Below are positions 10,285 through 21,638 of a DNA stretch of 64,000 nucleotides, in pieces; within the stretch, counting starts at the first letter, position 1; every line of letters begins with the position of its first letter. Below the pieces are notes generated by a model. It was not told the DNA's origin. It did no database searches and saw only the letters and a list, made by a program, of their open reading frames with translations. This stretch comes from Clarkia xantiana subsp. parviflora (lineage: Eukaryota > Streptophyta > Magnoliopsida > Myrtales > Onagraceae), in NCBI GenBank assembly GCA_036873135.1, contig JAPTYO010000011.1:10941747-11005746 (forward strand), in the 5' to 3' direction. A program made the translations under genes and the position numbers.

Positions 10285-11104
10285 GGGTTAAGAACCTATG
10301 AAAGGTCTGAACTATCACCCATGTTAACGGGAGATGTCTAAAATTTAAAAAGTTAATAACAGAGGTCTGAAATTTCAGTTTTGTTGATAACAGCGGTCTC
10401 CGTTAGTTTTTTCCGTTAAACTAACGGAAGTTGGTCACATGCTTGGCATGTGACCGGAAATAAAATAAATTTCCAATAATACCCTTCTATCAAGTGTGTC
10501 CCTCACATGCTTGAAGTGAAAAGACCAAAATTCCCTTGAAGCCACCACGGCTCCACCAACCGTACTCCGGCGACCACCAACCGTACTCCGGCGACCACCA
10601 CCGTACTCCGGCGACCACCACCAAGGCTCTGATTGGGCCCAAAGCTCATTTGGCTCCGATCAGAGCTTTTTTTGGCTCCGATCATAGCTTTTTTTGCTCC
10701 GATCGGAGCTTATTTGCTGAGGTGGTGGCCAGAGTCGGGTCACCGGAGCCGAGGTGGTGGTCGTCGGAGTCGAAGTGGTGGTCGCCGGAGTCGGGTGGTG
10801 GTGGCCGGAGTCGGGTGGTGGTGGCCGGAGTCGGGTGGCGGTGGACGGAGTTGGGTGGTTTTAATTTGACTTTAGGGGTAAAATTGTCATTTCACATTTC
10901 CTTAAATAAGATATTAAATAAAACAAAATATTAAAGGGGCAAAAATGTCATTTCACACAATTCTGTTAAATTTAACCCTAAAAATGGACGGAAAACCTCA
11001 AATCAACAAAATTGAAATTTCAGATCTCCGTTATTAACTTTTTAAATTTCAGACTTCTCCCGTTAACATGGTGATAGTTCAGACCTTTCATAGGTTCTTA
11101 ACCC
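10285..11104. mobile_element. Mutator-like MITE 1 (in gag of element A)
   Basis: The element has perfect 12-bp ends GGGTTAAGAACC / GGTTCTTAACCC and long inverted repeats of about 100 bp (ATGAAAGGTCTGAACTATCA with its complement, ATTTCAG with CTCCGTTA). The flanking AAAAATGAA is present exactly at 10276-10284 and 11105-11113, a perfect 9-bp target duplication as expected of Mutator-like elements. The core has repeated CCGGCGACCACCA motifs on one side and GGTCGCCGGAGTCGGG motifs on the other, making a second foldback. There is also a CACATGCTTGGCATGTG palindrome. It has no transposase frame and is non-autonomous. Open frames inside it (10536-10934) are translations of the GC-rich repeats. Confidence 0.92.
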
Positions 11105-11780
11105 AAAAATGAATGAATCCAAGACGAAGGTGATACACACCCTGAGCAACAACGCCTTTCACCCTTTCACAAGGGAGATAATACTCAACAAAGTCCCAGA
11201 TTCGTTGAACCTGATAAAGATCGAAAAATACAATGGAAAGGGTGATCCCCTTGAACACATACAACAGCATGAGGCATCTCTCCTGGGAAGGACAAGCGAT
11301 GACCGGCACACCGCACTTTTGTTCCCAAACACCCTATCAGGAATGGCATCACATTGGTTCTTTGGTCGGCCTAACAAAAGTGTCCACTCATGGCCATAAC
11401 TAACATTAAAGTTCCTCCAGAGATACTTGGGAGAACAAAAATTGCTAAAGGGAACAAATTCGATCGCTGATGTCAAGCAGGAGAACGATGAATCATTGGC
11501 AAGCTATTACACCAGATTCAATCAGAATTTGGCTGATATACAAGGGGATATGACTGAAGGTGAGATTGTGAGAGCTTTTATAAGGAATCTAGGGCGTTAT
11601 GGCTCGACTTTAGTGGAGAAGATGGCTAAAAAGCCTGCAAGCAACTTGGAAGAGCTGGCTGCAAGGGTGAAAACCCACATAGACTTAGAAAGGCATAGAA
11701 CGAACAAAAAGGCGAAGATGCAAGCCTCCAAGGAAGACAATGTGAAACCAAACAAAGGTAAGCCACCTCAGATAGAATGA
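11105..11780 (+). pseudogene. Gag capsid region of element A
   Basis: The frame resumes after the MITE with HPFTREIILNKVPDS, KYNGKGDPLEHI, ALLFPNTLSGMASHWFFG, then ASYYTRFNQNLADI and IVRAFIRNLGRYG, the standard gag capsid order. A single in-frame TAA near 11397 follows SVHSWP; the downstream part (from 11427) is in the same frame. The C-terminus is Lys-rich (HRTNKKAKMQASKEDN). Removing the MITE and one target copy would bring this into line with the region ending at 10284, so the MITE arrived after the gag existed. Confidence 0.8.
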
Positions 11781-12198
11781 TTGTCGTCATCCCCAAGATA
11801 GAAATCAACAAGGAGACTTCCAAAGGGCAAGAGATGTCAACGTCATCAAGTTTGTGCAACTAAATGCGCCACCAACAGTCTTTCTGAAGGAAATGAGAAA
11901 TTTAAAGATCTGGATACCTCCAGTAAGGTGGAGAAACCCAATGGTTGGGAACGAGAGGGATTAATAGTGCGACAATCATGAGGCACACGGTCACGACACA
12001 AACAATTGCTTTAGTTTGAAGTTAAGCATTAACAATGCGATACAAAGAGGAGAGCTGAAGCAATTCGTCGAGCACGGAGGAAATAACGCACCCGCACGAT
12101 TTATGGCCGAGTAGAAAGGGAAAGAGAAGGTTGAATACAATGCTCCTCCTAATAAGAGAGGAATAAAAAAACATGATCCATGGAGGAGAAGGAGCAGG
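11781..12198 (+). other. Decayed gag-protease linker of element A
   Basis: This block lies between the gag capsid and the protease. It has no long frame. Translations in several frames give short basic patches but no zinc knuckle that I can identify. Confidence 0.4.
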
Positions 12199-12762
12199 TT
12201 GTTCAACAGGAAACGCAAGAGAGGTGTATTCCACCAAAATCGAGTTAACCCTGAAATGGAGGAAAAGACCAAGAGAAGAAGAAGAGATGGTGATCGAGTT
12301 TCCGAAAAAGATAATAGCCACATTGTCTTTCCACATGACGATACCCTTGTAGTAACTCTAGACATCGACAGCTACGATGTAAAGAGGATACTAGTTGATG
12401 GAGGTAGCTCGGCTGACTTACTGCAGATGTAAGTGCTAAAGGAAATTGGAAAAACAAAGATGGATTTACGACCAGTGGACTATCTTCTTGTTGGCTTTTC
12501 AGGAGTGACAAGCTATCACTTAGGAATGATCACCTTTCCAGTGACTTTAGGGCAAGGTTGGACACAAATAAAGATTGACGTGAACTTCTTTGTCGTGAAA
12601 AACTTGGGATCCTACAACGGGATCCTCGGTAGAACCACAATCAATCCATATGAGATAGTGTCGTCAACGGTACATCAAAAAATGAAGTTCATAAATGAAA
12701 ATGGGATAGGAGAAGTTTTGGGTGATCAGTGTATGGAAGACAATGTTATGTTAACGCTATGA
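12199..12762 (+). pseudogene. Retroviral-type aspartic protease, element A
   Basis: The frame carries the Tat-type protease signature: DDTLVVTLDIDSYDVKRI, then ILVDGGSSADLL with active-site Asp (DGG in place of DTG/DSG, as in many plant gypsy elements). Then come YLLVGFSGVTSYHLGMITF, GRTTINPYEIVSSTVHQKMK and a C-terminal VLGDQC. One in-frame TAA at about 12430 interrupts it between the active site and VLKEIGKTK. In an intact element this enzyme cleaves the gag-pol polyprotein. RT should follow but does not; a second gag-like block does. Confidence 0.8.
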
Positions 12763-12794
12763 AGCGTAGGACACAATAACCCGACACCATTGCG

Positions 12795-13600
12795 ATGGTG
12801 AAAACGGGTAAGGCTGAGAACGCAATGTCTTTGCGAGAAGGGAAAAGGAAACATGCTACCAAGATGAGGAATGCTAGAATTGCACTTCGTCTGAGCAAAC
12901 AGATCTTCGGAAGGTTTGCAAAGAAAGCAGGAGCTGAAAAGGTTGTAAAGGTTACTAGCATACCTTGGCAGCCAGACACTGAACAAGGGAGGAGGACAAG
13001 GCAATCTATTGAATGGGGATTTAGGTACATAACCGACATCCATCAAATGCCAGGAGAATCAACTTGGAGTTACTTTGAAAGATTCGTAAGGAACGGAGCC
13101 ACTGTGTAGGCATCCAAAAGGGAGGCAATAAGAGCATTCTTCAGGAACATGAACTCAACCTCCCTAGAAGCTTTTGGAGGATCGTATGGAGTAGTAACAA
13201 CATATACAATGAGTGATCTCAAAACAAAGCTAGAGGATGCACTTGCCAAGGAAAAGAGGCAACATGGAGAAGAAACCATGGAGAATGACATGAAGATGGA
13301 AAGAAAAAAAGAGGAAATCATGGGAGGAGTGAACTTTAATTTCACACCTATCAATGTCAAGGTGAACGAGCTGTACAAGGGAGTATTGATCAAGGAGATA
13401 CCACCATAAAAGGGAGAAAGAAGAGCTTTCGTTGGAAAATATACCAAGGGATGGTGTGACTACCATGAGACTTGGGACATACGACAAACAATTGCCTAGT
13501 GTTGAAGATTGAAATTGAAGAGATGATCCACAAAGGAGAACTCAAGGACTACACAGCTCTTGAAACAGACAAGCGCAATTGAGATGCCACCCCCAGTAAC
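12795..13600 (+). pseudogene. Second gag-like block with zinc knuckle, element A
   Basis: Downstream of the protease three broken frames (12795-13109, 13149-13409 and beyond) read WGFRYITDIHQMPGESTW, SYFERFVRN, REAIRAFFRNMNS and SDLKTKLEDALAKE. Out of frame near 13450-13540 is a zinc-knuckle-like region WCDYHE, GH, NNC and LKIEIEEM. This is the same order as the end of a gag capsid plus knuckle, as seen in element D (CRYHRANGHDTDNC followed by LKKEIE). Gag-type sequence after protease is out of the usual order. It may be a duplicated or recombined gag tail. It has a stop near 13107 and frameshifts. Confidence 0.6.
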
Positions 13601-13859
13601 AAAAACTATATCCTTGGATTTATCTTTCGTCAGAAGCATATCTATCTCTCTAGTTTCTCATACAGACTGATCCTAGTTTTTCAATTTATGCTTTTAGAAA
13701 CTATTTCCAAAAGGATGTCTTAGGACTCCATCCGCATGCTTTTTTGTAAATAACGCATGCATGCATAAAAAGAAATAAAGGTTTATTCCAATAATTACAA
13801 GTTCAGATGACACACTCACTGAATAAACCTTACTTAGATATGAAAACCAAGGGTATGTC

Positions 13860-14660
13860 ACATTCAACGCCCACAAGAGCGTATCTTGAAGGCAGATCGT
13901 ACACTGCAGTTACACCCTGCGCCTTCCAGGAGCCTATCCTGTGATCTGTGCCTTTCAAGAGCCTATCTTGCGAACAGTTTTCGACGCCCACAAGAGCGTA
14001 ACTTGAAAGTAGTTCATACACTGCAAATACACCATGCGCCTTCCAGGAGCCTATCCTGCGATCTGTGCCTTCCAGGAGCCTATCTTGCGAACAGTTTTTT
14101 ACGCCCACAAGAGCGTATCTTGAAAGCATCTTATACACTACAAATACACCATGCACTTCCAGGAGCCTATCCTGCGATTTGTGTCTTCCAGGAGCCTATC
14201 CTGCGAATAGTTTTCGACGCCCACAAGAGCGTATCTTGAAGTAGTTCATACACTGCGACCACATTCTGTGCCTTACGGGAGCCTATCCCGCGAACAGTTT
14301 TCGACGCCCACAAGAGCATATCTTGAAGTAGTTTATACACTACGATCACATTCTGCGCCACCCAGGAGCCATCCCGTGAATAATTGCCAACGCCCAAAAG
14401 GATGTATCTTAAATGCAGTTCATACACTGCGTTTATATTATGTACCATCCAAGACTTAATATTACAAACACTTCCAACGCCCTCAAGAGCGTATATTGCA
14501 CTCGCTTTCAACACCGACTAGAGTGTATCTTAAAAATATTTTAAAACACCTCCAGGTCCATGTCCTGCACATACACTCAACGCCCCAAGGAGCTTATACA
14601 ACAAATGCTTTACAACGTACCCAAGAACGTATCTTTTGAGAAAACCTTTTTTTTTAAGTA
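13860..14660. repeat. Tandem array in element A (about 117-bp then about 87-bp units)
   Basis: The core CGCCCACAAGAGCGTATCTTG recurs at 13868, 13985, 14102 and 14218 (spacing 117, 117, 116), then in shortened units at 14305 and 14391 (87, 86), with decayed copies to about 14660. Each full unit also has two GGAGCCTATC(C/T)TGCGA motifs. The array lies between the sense genes and the 3' end of the antisense gene. Confidence 0.9.
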
Positions 14661-14932
14661 AGGTTACTTAATATATGAAAATTTGTCTATACTAGCAATG
14701 CAGGAATGATGAGGAACAAGGAAGGCAACCAGGAAGACAAACACAACAACACATAGTCAAACACAAACACGATCAGCGTGCATTCAAGACAATCAAAACC
14801 CAAAAGAAAAGCTACGACACACATGTTAAGTAGCAAACTACAAGCATCCAAGTACGAAATAAGGAAGATAGACTCAACCCAACACAGTGAGGAAAGCAAG
14901 CGGATACATACATATGAAAAGTAGATAAACCA
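14661..14932. other. 3' flank of antisense gene, element A
   Basis: AT-rich stretch between the tandem array and the stop codon of the antisense gene. It would hold that gene's 3' UTR and terminator; I see no coding signal. Confidence 0.35.
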
Positions 14933-17388
14933 TCAAACAGATGCAAAATGTGAATCTTCATGATCCTGATGATCGGATGACGACCCGCCAATGGAACTGG
15001 ATGATGATGAGGAGACACTCAACTCAGCATCATCAACATGAATGACATTCTCAGGAACGGGGGCAACAACCTCATTATCAGCTACCGCAACCTGTCCTCT
15101 CAAAACAGCAACATATCCCAAGGCATAAGTGGAGAAATCACCTAACTCACCAAAAGGAAAGTCGGGCATAATGTTGTATATGCGCTCAGTGAGATACTCC
15201 CCAAACTGACGCATCTCGGCATTGCACCGAACGTCAAACTCAGCAGTATAAGCAGAAGATGCCTTGTACTCAGCTATGGCAGACGCTTTCTCCTCAGCAT
15301 GACATTTCTCCTCAACATTCTTCAACTCCACAGCATGGAGTGAAGAATCAATCTCAGCCTGTCGGCGAGCATCAACAAGAGTACCTTCAAGAGATGTAAC
15401 TTTGTCCTGAGGTCCCTGAAACTTCAAGTCGGACAGACGTGTCTTCTCCAATGCACCACCAAGTTCGGCCTTCAAGGAAACTTGACTATCCTGAAGGGCC
15501 TTCTTCTCTTTGGAAAACTCAAAAGCAAGGGAGAAAAGGTTGACCATATCAGCCATACTCTGTAACAACAAACAATCGTCAGAGAACATATTAACAAGGC
15601 AAAACATCAAAGATAAGGAAAAAGATAAAAACTTATAGGAGCAAACCGAGATAACACCCCTTGAACATAACGTCGAGACTCTTTGGGAGACTTGGGAGAA
15701 GGAAGAAGATCGCCTGGAGCGACAGCACTACGCAGAACACAGACTCCAACTTCAGAAGTATGCAAAGATGACTGACTGTCGAAATGAAACTCCTTCAATC
15801 CAGCGAAGGGAGACCACTCAGCCCCAGTGATATCTTTATCGGTAAGACGAATAAAATCTTTCCGGCTCAAGGAAGGAAGCCGGGTCTTCCCTGCAAGTAA
15901 CAAAGACAAATAAGATACAAAAAAGTATATCTAAGGCATTTGAGAATCACATGCCCTCGTCAGCAGAGGCTCGTCCCCTCAATGGGGGGGGGGGCATGGG
16001 ACAAGGGAGACACATCGACTGCCACTCCACCACCTTCTGCGGGCTTCTTCCCTTTATCAGGAAGAGAAGACGCCCCTTCAACCACCTTCCCCTTATCACG
16101 GAAAGGAGTTGGCAAAGAAGCAATAGCCGGGGAATCCTTCTTCCTCTTCGCAATCGAGGGTCTGGCCTCAGAGTTGGACTTTTGCGCCTTATATTTGCTT
16201 GAACCTTTCTCTACAGCAACAACTCTCTCGGTCACTAAAAGAGATCTTCCTAACAACACAGGCGAAACAATATCAAGACAATCACAAGTAAGTTACATAG
16301 AGAAAACGAACATACGGGAAGCATGGTCGCTTTTCCAGGCTTAGAAGATTTCACGGCTGGAGGTGCAGAGCCGGAGGATGCTTTCTTCTTACTGACCATG
16401 GCACGGTCGGAACGATCCGCCTGCACATCATATGACTTTCCATGAAACCAACCTACAAGGTGAAACAAAGAGAGTGAATAAAAAACAAGGGAATCAATAA
16501 CATACCAAATCCGGGGAGGGAGGAGTCAATCGGATCCCTACGTCATACAAGTCCCTTTCAGACACCCAAGATACAGGGCAATAAGACTTGGACCGATTGC
16601 TCCGAAAATAATCTTCATGGTCTCCTTATCGGATGAAGATAACTCATCGAAAGTAGGCCAGTCGTCCGAATGATTGGTACGGACAAATCCCAGGTGATGT
16701 ACCGATCCGTGATAAAGAAGTAGTGACTACCCCAGTGACCCATCGAACGATCCACAAGAGTCACGAAACAGAGATCCCTATCCCATGAAATCTCGCCTAA
16801 TCCCAGTTCCTCGAATCGGGAATCCTTTAGCAAATGGTGGCGGGTCACCATGGTCGCCATCCCAGTCGTGCTACTATACTGGAATCGGTAGAAGCACCGG
16901 AACAAAACAAGAGAGTACCTCCAACAGTACCCCTGGCATAATGCTCTAAACCCGACCCAAGCCCGAATGACAGTAGGGGCTAGATTGACTGGAGAAACTT
17001 CAAAAAACCGGAAGAGCTCCACAAGCTCAACGCAATATGGGAAACGTAGGTCGTATCGAATTTGGGCCGTGTATATGACGACCATCCCAGCCGGGGGCAC
17101 AATCACAGTGCCACGAATATTGCCCAAGGATGGGCGGAAAGGGTATAACGGTCCATCTAAAGGACTAATATCACCTAACTCGATATGCTGGTCGTACTCC
17201 GGCCACTTTAGTTGATTTAGAGACACGGGCATGGAACCTAACTCAGAATTAGAAATAGTTTCTAGACTCAGGATAGAATCCGACTCGGATGAATACTCGG
17301 ACTCAGAATCTGATTATGAGCTTGACTCCGAACTAACGTCAGGAAAGAAAGCAATTCGAAGAGTAGAGGAAATGAAGAACTTACTCAT
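14933..17388 (-). CDS. Antisense multi-exon gene of element A (gypsy-type transposon domain)
   Basis: Read on the minus strand, at least five coding blocks with splice-like borders are visible: about 17388-16506, 16453-16318, 16250-15956, 15892-15633 and 15559-14933. Examples are TTG/GTATGT at 16506, TGTAG/GTTGG at 16453, CTTCCC/GTATGT near 16318, TTAG/GAAGAT at 16250, TTGCAG/GGAAG at 15892 and TACAG/AGTATG at 15559. The first block holds the plant domain known as putative gypsy-type transposon (Transposase_28 type): LRFPYCVELVELFRFFEVSP, IRAWVGFRALC and YSLVLFRCFY. The last block is a coiled coil (KEKKALQDSQVSLKAELGGA) with an acidic Ser-rich tail. An in-frame TAA near 17310 and a frame break near 16600 show decay, and the 5' end is uncertain. 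Element D has the same gene. Confidence 0.65.
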
Positions 17389-18240
17389 CCTCTTCAGAAT
17401 ATACCGTCGTTGAAGAGTCTGAGTCTTATCACACCACCACGAATAGAGCACCTACAACACCGAATCTCAGAGCAGAACAACGCCCCAAAAAACACTCTGA
17501 AATAACCCAACACAAACGCATCGGCAGTCCCGCCACATGAAGATCAAGAAGTAATCGCTAAGTGAAGAACCACATACTTACAACCACATCAATAACGACG
17601 TCCGTATACGAACAACCATTTTTGCCATGGAAACTGCCGCGTACATACAACTATGCTCACAATGACAATGACCTCACACGTACGAGCAAAAAACGACGTG
17701 ATCATGCAAGTAAAAGCTATATACACGTGCAAAGGGTATTTTCGAGGAAAATGGATATCCAATCAAGGCGGTAACGACAATGCAAGCAATCAAAGGATTA
17801 TCACGAGTCAAATATGGGCAATAAAAATACGGGCATCCAATACATGTATGAAAAGGGAAAAAGATCGAACCTTGGGAAAACCCGAGCCAATACGAAGGGA
17901 TGGCTCGAAATTCGGGTCACGCCTTCGCCTGAAAGAATTCGTCACCGGCAAGGAGTTTCTTTTCCCGCCGTCCACCGTCGCCGAAGAATCGTCGGAGATC
18001 CCTTTCCCCGCTACGGCGTTGTCTTCCACGTCGCTGGCCTTCGCCCGCCTCAGTCGGAGGTTCGTCGCCCCACGCCGGCGTTTAAAATCGCTGCGTCGTC
18101 CTCCCGCCGGCGATTGGATTCGCCACGCCTCGCCCCGCCATGGCTGTCGCGGTGAAATCAGCCGCTCCCCACCGCGCCACCAAGGCTACCCCGCCATGCC
18201 GTCGTCGTGCCGAGACTCCTCTCCACCGCGGTGATTAATT
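17389..18240. other. GC-rich block upstream of the antisense gene
   Basis: From about 17930 to 18240 the base composition turns strongly GC-rich (many CGCC/CCGCC runs) inside AT-rich DNA. Long open frames here (17653-18234 plus, 17808-18029 minus) look composition-driven. In the antisense sense this is the expected promoter and 5' UTR, or a captured host fragment. A comparable GC-rich block sits at the same distance from the LTR in element E (63290-63480). Confidence 0.4.
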
Positions 18241-18900
18241 CCGGCCACACCCTAAAAATCGAGCTAAGTGAGTAGCTTGGCCCTCAAGAAAAGGTTGCTT
18301 AGTGGATAAGAAGACGGTGGCTACTAAAATGGTAATCCATTCTCTCTCCTTTATAATAAACTATGGTAGGGTTTCTAGAAATGCTCTAATCTACACCTTT
18401 AATTCAAATTGAAAAAATCTAAAGGCTAGGATTAAAGATGACAACTTTACTCCTTTTTTAACTATAGTTAACTACATCTCCACTAATGTTAGTATTTCCA
18501 TACCCATTCATCATCCATCTTATACTTAGAAATTTTCCACAAGTGATTATTACGTTTTTTGCATATAAAATTACCCCGTACGTACATACCGGCATGAGTT
18601 AGATATTCACTTTATCTATAATTATGATTCCGTTATATCCCCACCCTTACTTATATTTTTAAAAAAACGTTAAGATAGGGAAACATGATATTTGTCATGT
18701 CCGCATTTCTCGGATACATGTCGGAATATATACAGGTCTGTGCTAATGTTTGAATTTTTCTTGTCCCAAGAAACGAGGATAAGACACGGCAGTACGATTA
18801 TGGACATGCGACGGATTCATCAAGAGGTAAAATCACGGGCTTGAATAGAGCGGGTCATCCTATCGTAAAATAGAGTCAATCAAGGGTTAAGCCATTGGTT
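18241..18900. other. 3' non-coding region of element A
   Basis: AT-rich, no frames. It leads to the purine tract. The stretch just before the tract (AAATAGAGTCAA ... TTGACTCGGGGG) is shared in reverse complement with element E near 62590-62640. Confidence 0.5.
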
Positions 18901-18914
18901 GACTCGGGGGCACG
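18901..18914 (+). other. Polypurine tract of element A
   Basis: GACTCGGGGGCACG directly precedes the right LTR start TGATGGATAT. The homologous tract in E is GACTCGGGGGAAAG. Confidence 0.65.
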
Positions 18915-19420
18915 TGATGGATATACGCTCAATTTAGACCCGTTTTCATTCGGATTGTATTATTTTAATGACCCCGCAAATGATTGTTAATTGAAACTTT
19001 GACCCGAACACGTAACCCGCGGCGAAATGGTCCAGACGAGAGAAAAAACGCCCGCCCGGATACTTTGCAGGGTCCGATCCCAAACCTCCGGGGTCGGACC
19101 TCCCGTCCGACCTGGAAGGTCCCGACGTTCCTCCGACATGCAATATTCCCGCCCAAGGGGTGTGTGTGGCGTCCGGAACACTGTCCTTCAAACCGTCCCT
19201 CTTGACGACCCGACCTCACTTTGCACGAACCTTTCCATGCTTGCTAAGGGCTTATCCCTTTATTACTGGTTAACTGAGCTCGTTTAGGAGTTAACGGTGT
19301 CATTAACCGCCTTAATCTCTTTTGAGCCAATATATAGAACTCCACCTCTATTCATTTACTAAGTTGATAACAGTTGCATGATTTGAGCTCTCCATTCTCT
19401 CTTCTTTCTCTCCTTACTTC
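18915..19420 (+). repeat. 3' LTR of element A (truncated)
   Basis: It matches the left LTR from TGATGGATATACGCTC through TTTGAGCTCTCC and a TTTCTCTC run, with many substitutions and a deletion after TTTGCACG. Similarity fades near 19420, so about 190 bp of R/U5 is missing. Confidence 0.8.
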
Positions 19421-21415
19421 AGCATAAAAAAATAAGGAAGGTGTATATTTTTGGTTATGGTACTCATTTAAAAATAAATTTCTCATCCAAAGATCATATT
19501 ATAATGTAAGTGTTTGTTTAATTAAGGATTCCGCACAATGCATAAACAAACAACTAATTTGAGTAGAAAAAAACATTTATAGTGAAATAGTAGGAAAAGA
19601 AACGCACCATAGGATACCAAGAAAATTCTCTTCAAAGATCCGGTTTGCCTTTTAAGGTAAAAAGAAGAAGGGAAAGTGAGAGATGATGAATATGGGGTGG
19701 GAGGTGATCAAAGCCCCCACTTGCATCCATCCATCCACCATCAAAATATATGGGGCCAACCAATTCATATTTCCTTTGTGCTTGGAATTGACATTATTCA
19801 CAACCATCTTCAAATGTTTTGGTTCTTCCATTGTGCCCCCCTTCTAATTGTATGCTACATTATTTGACTCATACAAACTTCCACCATGCACCTCTCTTTT
19901 AAAATGGGGGTAATAGCAAGTTTCAACTATTAAATCATTCAATTTTATTTTTTTAATTACCAAATTGCTAGTTAAAGTTTGTCCACTTGAACAAATTGCT
20001 GGCTAAAGTTTACAATATTTAAACATATGCGTTCTAAAAACATATGTTTATATGTTCAAATTTGTAAATTGAAACTTAACGCCACACTTTTATAAATATA
20101 TACATCAATAGTTTGAAACACATACTTTGCCAAAGCAAAAGTCAATATATGAGGCAAAGTGGCAAATAGTAGTAATGAATTTTTACCTATATCTTTGGCA
20201 AAAAACGTCGGTATCTGTCTAATGAGAAAACGTGTGCTACTTCGACACAAACGTTATTGTTTTAGTGAAAGTACCAAATTACACGGATTTCTAAAGTTGA
20301 GATACTCAAAATATTATTTTAGCTTCTCATGAGAATCTTTGGTTACGATAACATGCGGCAGTACTGCAGTGGCCATCATAGACAGAGGTCATGGCCCTCA
20401 TGGGACCGACGTATAGAATCTTTTTGTCACTGAAGAATCTACTTGTGATTCCTCCACAAAGTGAGTGAATAGTGGAGACCACATTCATTATATTTATGCC
20501 CAACTTCGCTGAGGTTATTGAATTTATTATTTATACCTATATAATGTATATATTATATATATATATATATGCTCAATCATTAAATATTGAACAATTATCA
20601 ATTCATAAAGTTCTATATAATTTTTATTTTTATTTTTTCCATTTTTCCAATTTATCTGTTTTTTTTTTCTAAACTATAGATAGAAGAAAGAAGTTCTAAC
20701 AAATAGAAGAAATTTTAGTTCTTGTTAGTTGAAGGAAATTTCAGATGGCTGAATGAAATTTTGCCTAAATAGGATGGGAGAATGCATGAAAATGGAAGTA
20801 CCAACTAGGTTTTTCTCAGAACATACGACTTACGATGAGACAACAATTGATTATATTTGTTGTTTGGTATCTCAACAATGTTTTTATGAATATTTGATGC
20901 TTTACGTAGACGAATCGTCTCCTTCTAATGTCGGCGTTATAATAGATACAAAATACTCATGTGACACAAATATGACATAATTATAGTGTAATAGTTGTGG
21001 GTTACGTGAGCAATTTCCATCTATTTTAATACTAATATTGGATGGAATATTAATCAATAATTCGTATAAGAGCAACAAATATTAAAAAAAAAAAATAGTT
21101 GAATTATTGAACAATAACATGGACTAATAGTTGAGGCTCATTTTAAGTTTTTAATCCAAATTTTTTTCACCAGACAATTTTTTATAAAACTATTTGTGTA
21201 ATTATTGGCTGAAAACTTTAAGGCTAAAGTTTTTCTATCGTAGTATCTTTAATGAGGTGCATCAGATAGAATCGCAACTTCGTCAGGTATCAGACCAACC
21301 TTGGGTTCTTCATAATTCGGTATTTAAGTAATTTGAAAGTGTGCCAATAAAATTTACCAGCAAGTTTTGTGCATACAGAAATATTTGCTTAGACGTTAGC
21401 TTCCTTTCAGGTATG
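19421..21415. other. No gene recognised
   Basis: AT-rich DNA between elements A and J. The short frames have no motif. A TA tract occurs near 20545-20570. No transposon ends with target duplications were found. Confidence 0.5.
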
Positions 21416-21638
21416 CGTTGGTGTATGAGTGTTTGAGAGATGCGGAGAGGGAATGAGAGACTTGTGATCAACTTAACTTGTTGCTTTCATTTTCATTTGA
21501 TCACATATATACAGGTACATATGGAAGACCCTAGATGCTTTGTTGTATGAATCTAGTTTCTATCAAATACATTGTAACTCTAAGTACATGAACTCACTAA
21601 TGCATTGAGCTTAATTAAACAAGTATAATTTTCCAACA
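21416..21638 (-). repeat. 3' LTR of element J
   Basis: The 223-bp LTR is bounded by TTGGTGTATGAG (its terminal T appears mutated to C) and ATTTTCCAACA. It matches the right LTR closely over GAATGAGAGACTTGT and CTCTAAGTACAT(G/A)AACTC. Confidence 0.8.

Larger units (their letters stand above)
8664..19420 (+). mobile_element. Non-autonomous Tat-type gypsy element A
   Basis: The left LTR (8664-9396) and right LTR (from 18915) both begin TGATGGATATACGCTC and are in direct orientation. The left LTR is followed by a TGGCGCC primer-binding site and the right LTR is preceded by a purine tract, GACTCGGGGGCACG. The internal 9.5 kb holds gag, a Mutator-like MITE, protease, a second gag-like block, a tandem array and a multi-exon antisense gene. 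No RT, RNase H or integrase is present on either strand, so any movement would need enzymes from another element. Fragment C (34.56-36.95 kb) carries the same LTR and primer site and does have RT. Target duplication cannot be tested because the right LTR is incomplete. Confidence 0.85.

Noticed and set aside
10536..10934. Plus-strand frame of 132 codons rich in Pro, His, Ser and Trp
   Set aside because: It is a translation of the CCGGCGACCACC repeat core and inverted copies within MITE 1. The same artefact appears in MITE 4.
13860..14660. Regular repeats with spacers, CRISPR-like at first sight
   Set aside because: Units are 86-117 bp tandem copies without unique spacers, in a plant retrotransposon; no Cas genes.
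15940..16344. Plus-strand frame of 134 codons in element A
   Set aside because: It is the complement of the third and second exons of the antisense gene; the minus reading has splice borders and a counterpart in D.
17653..18234. Plus-strand frame of 193 codons, Arg/Ser/Pro-rich
   Set aside because: The open state follows GC-rich composition; there is no motif and the opposite strand is equally open.
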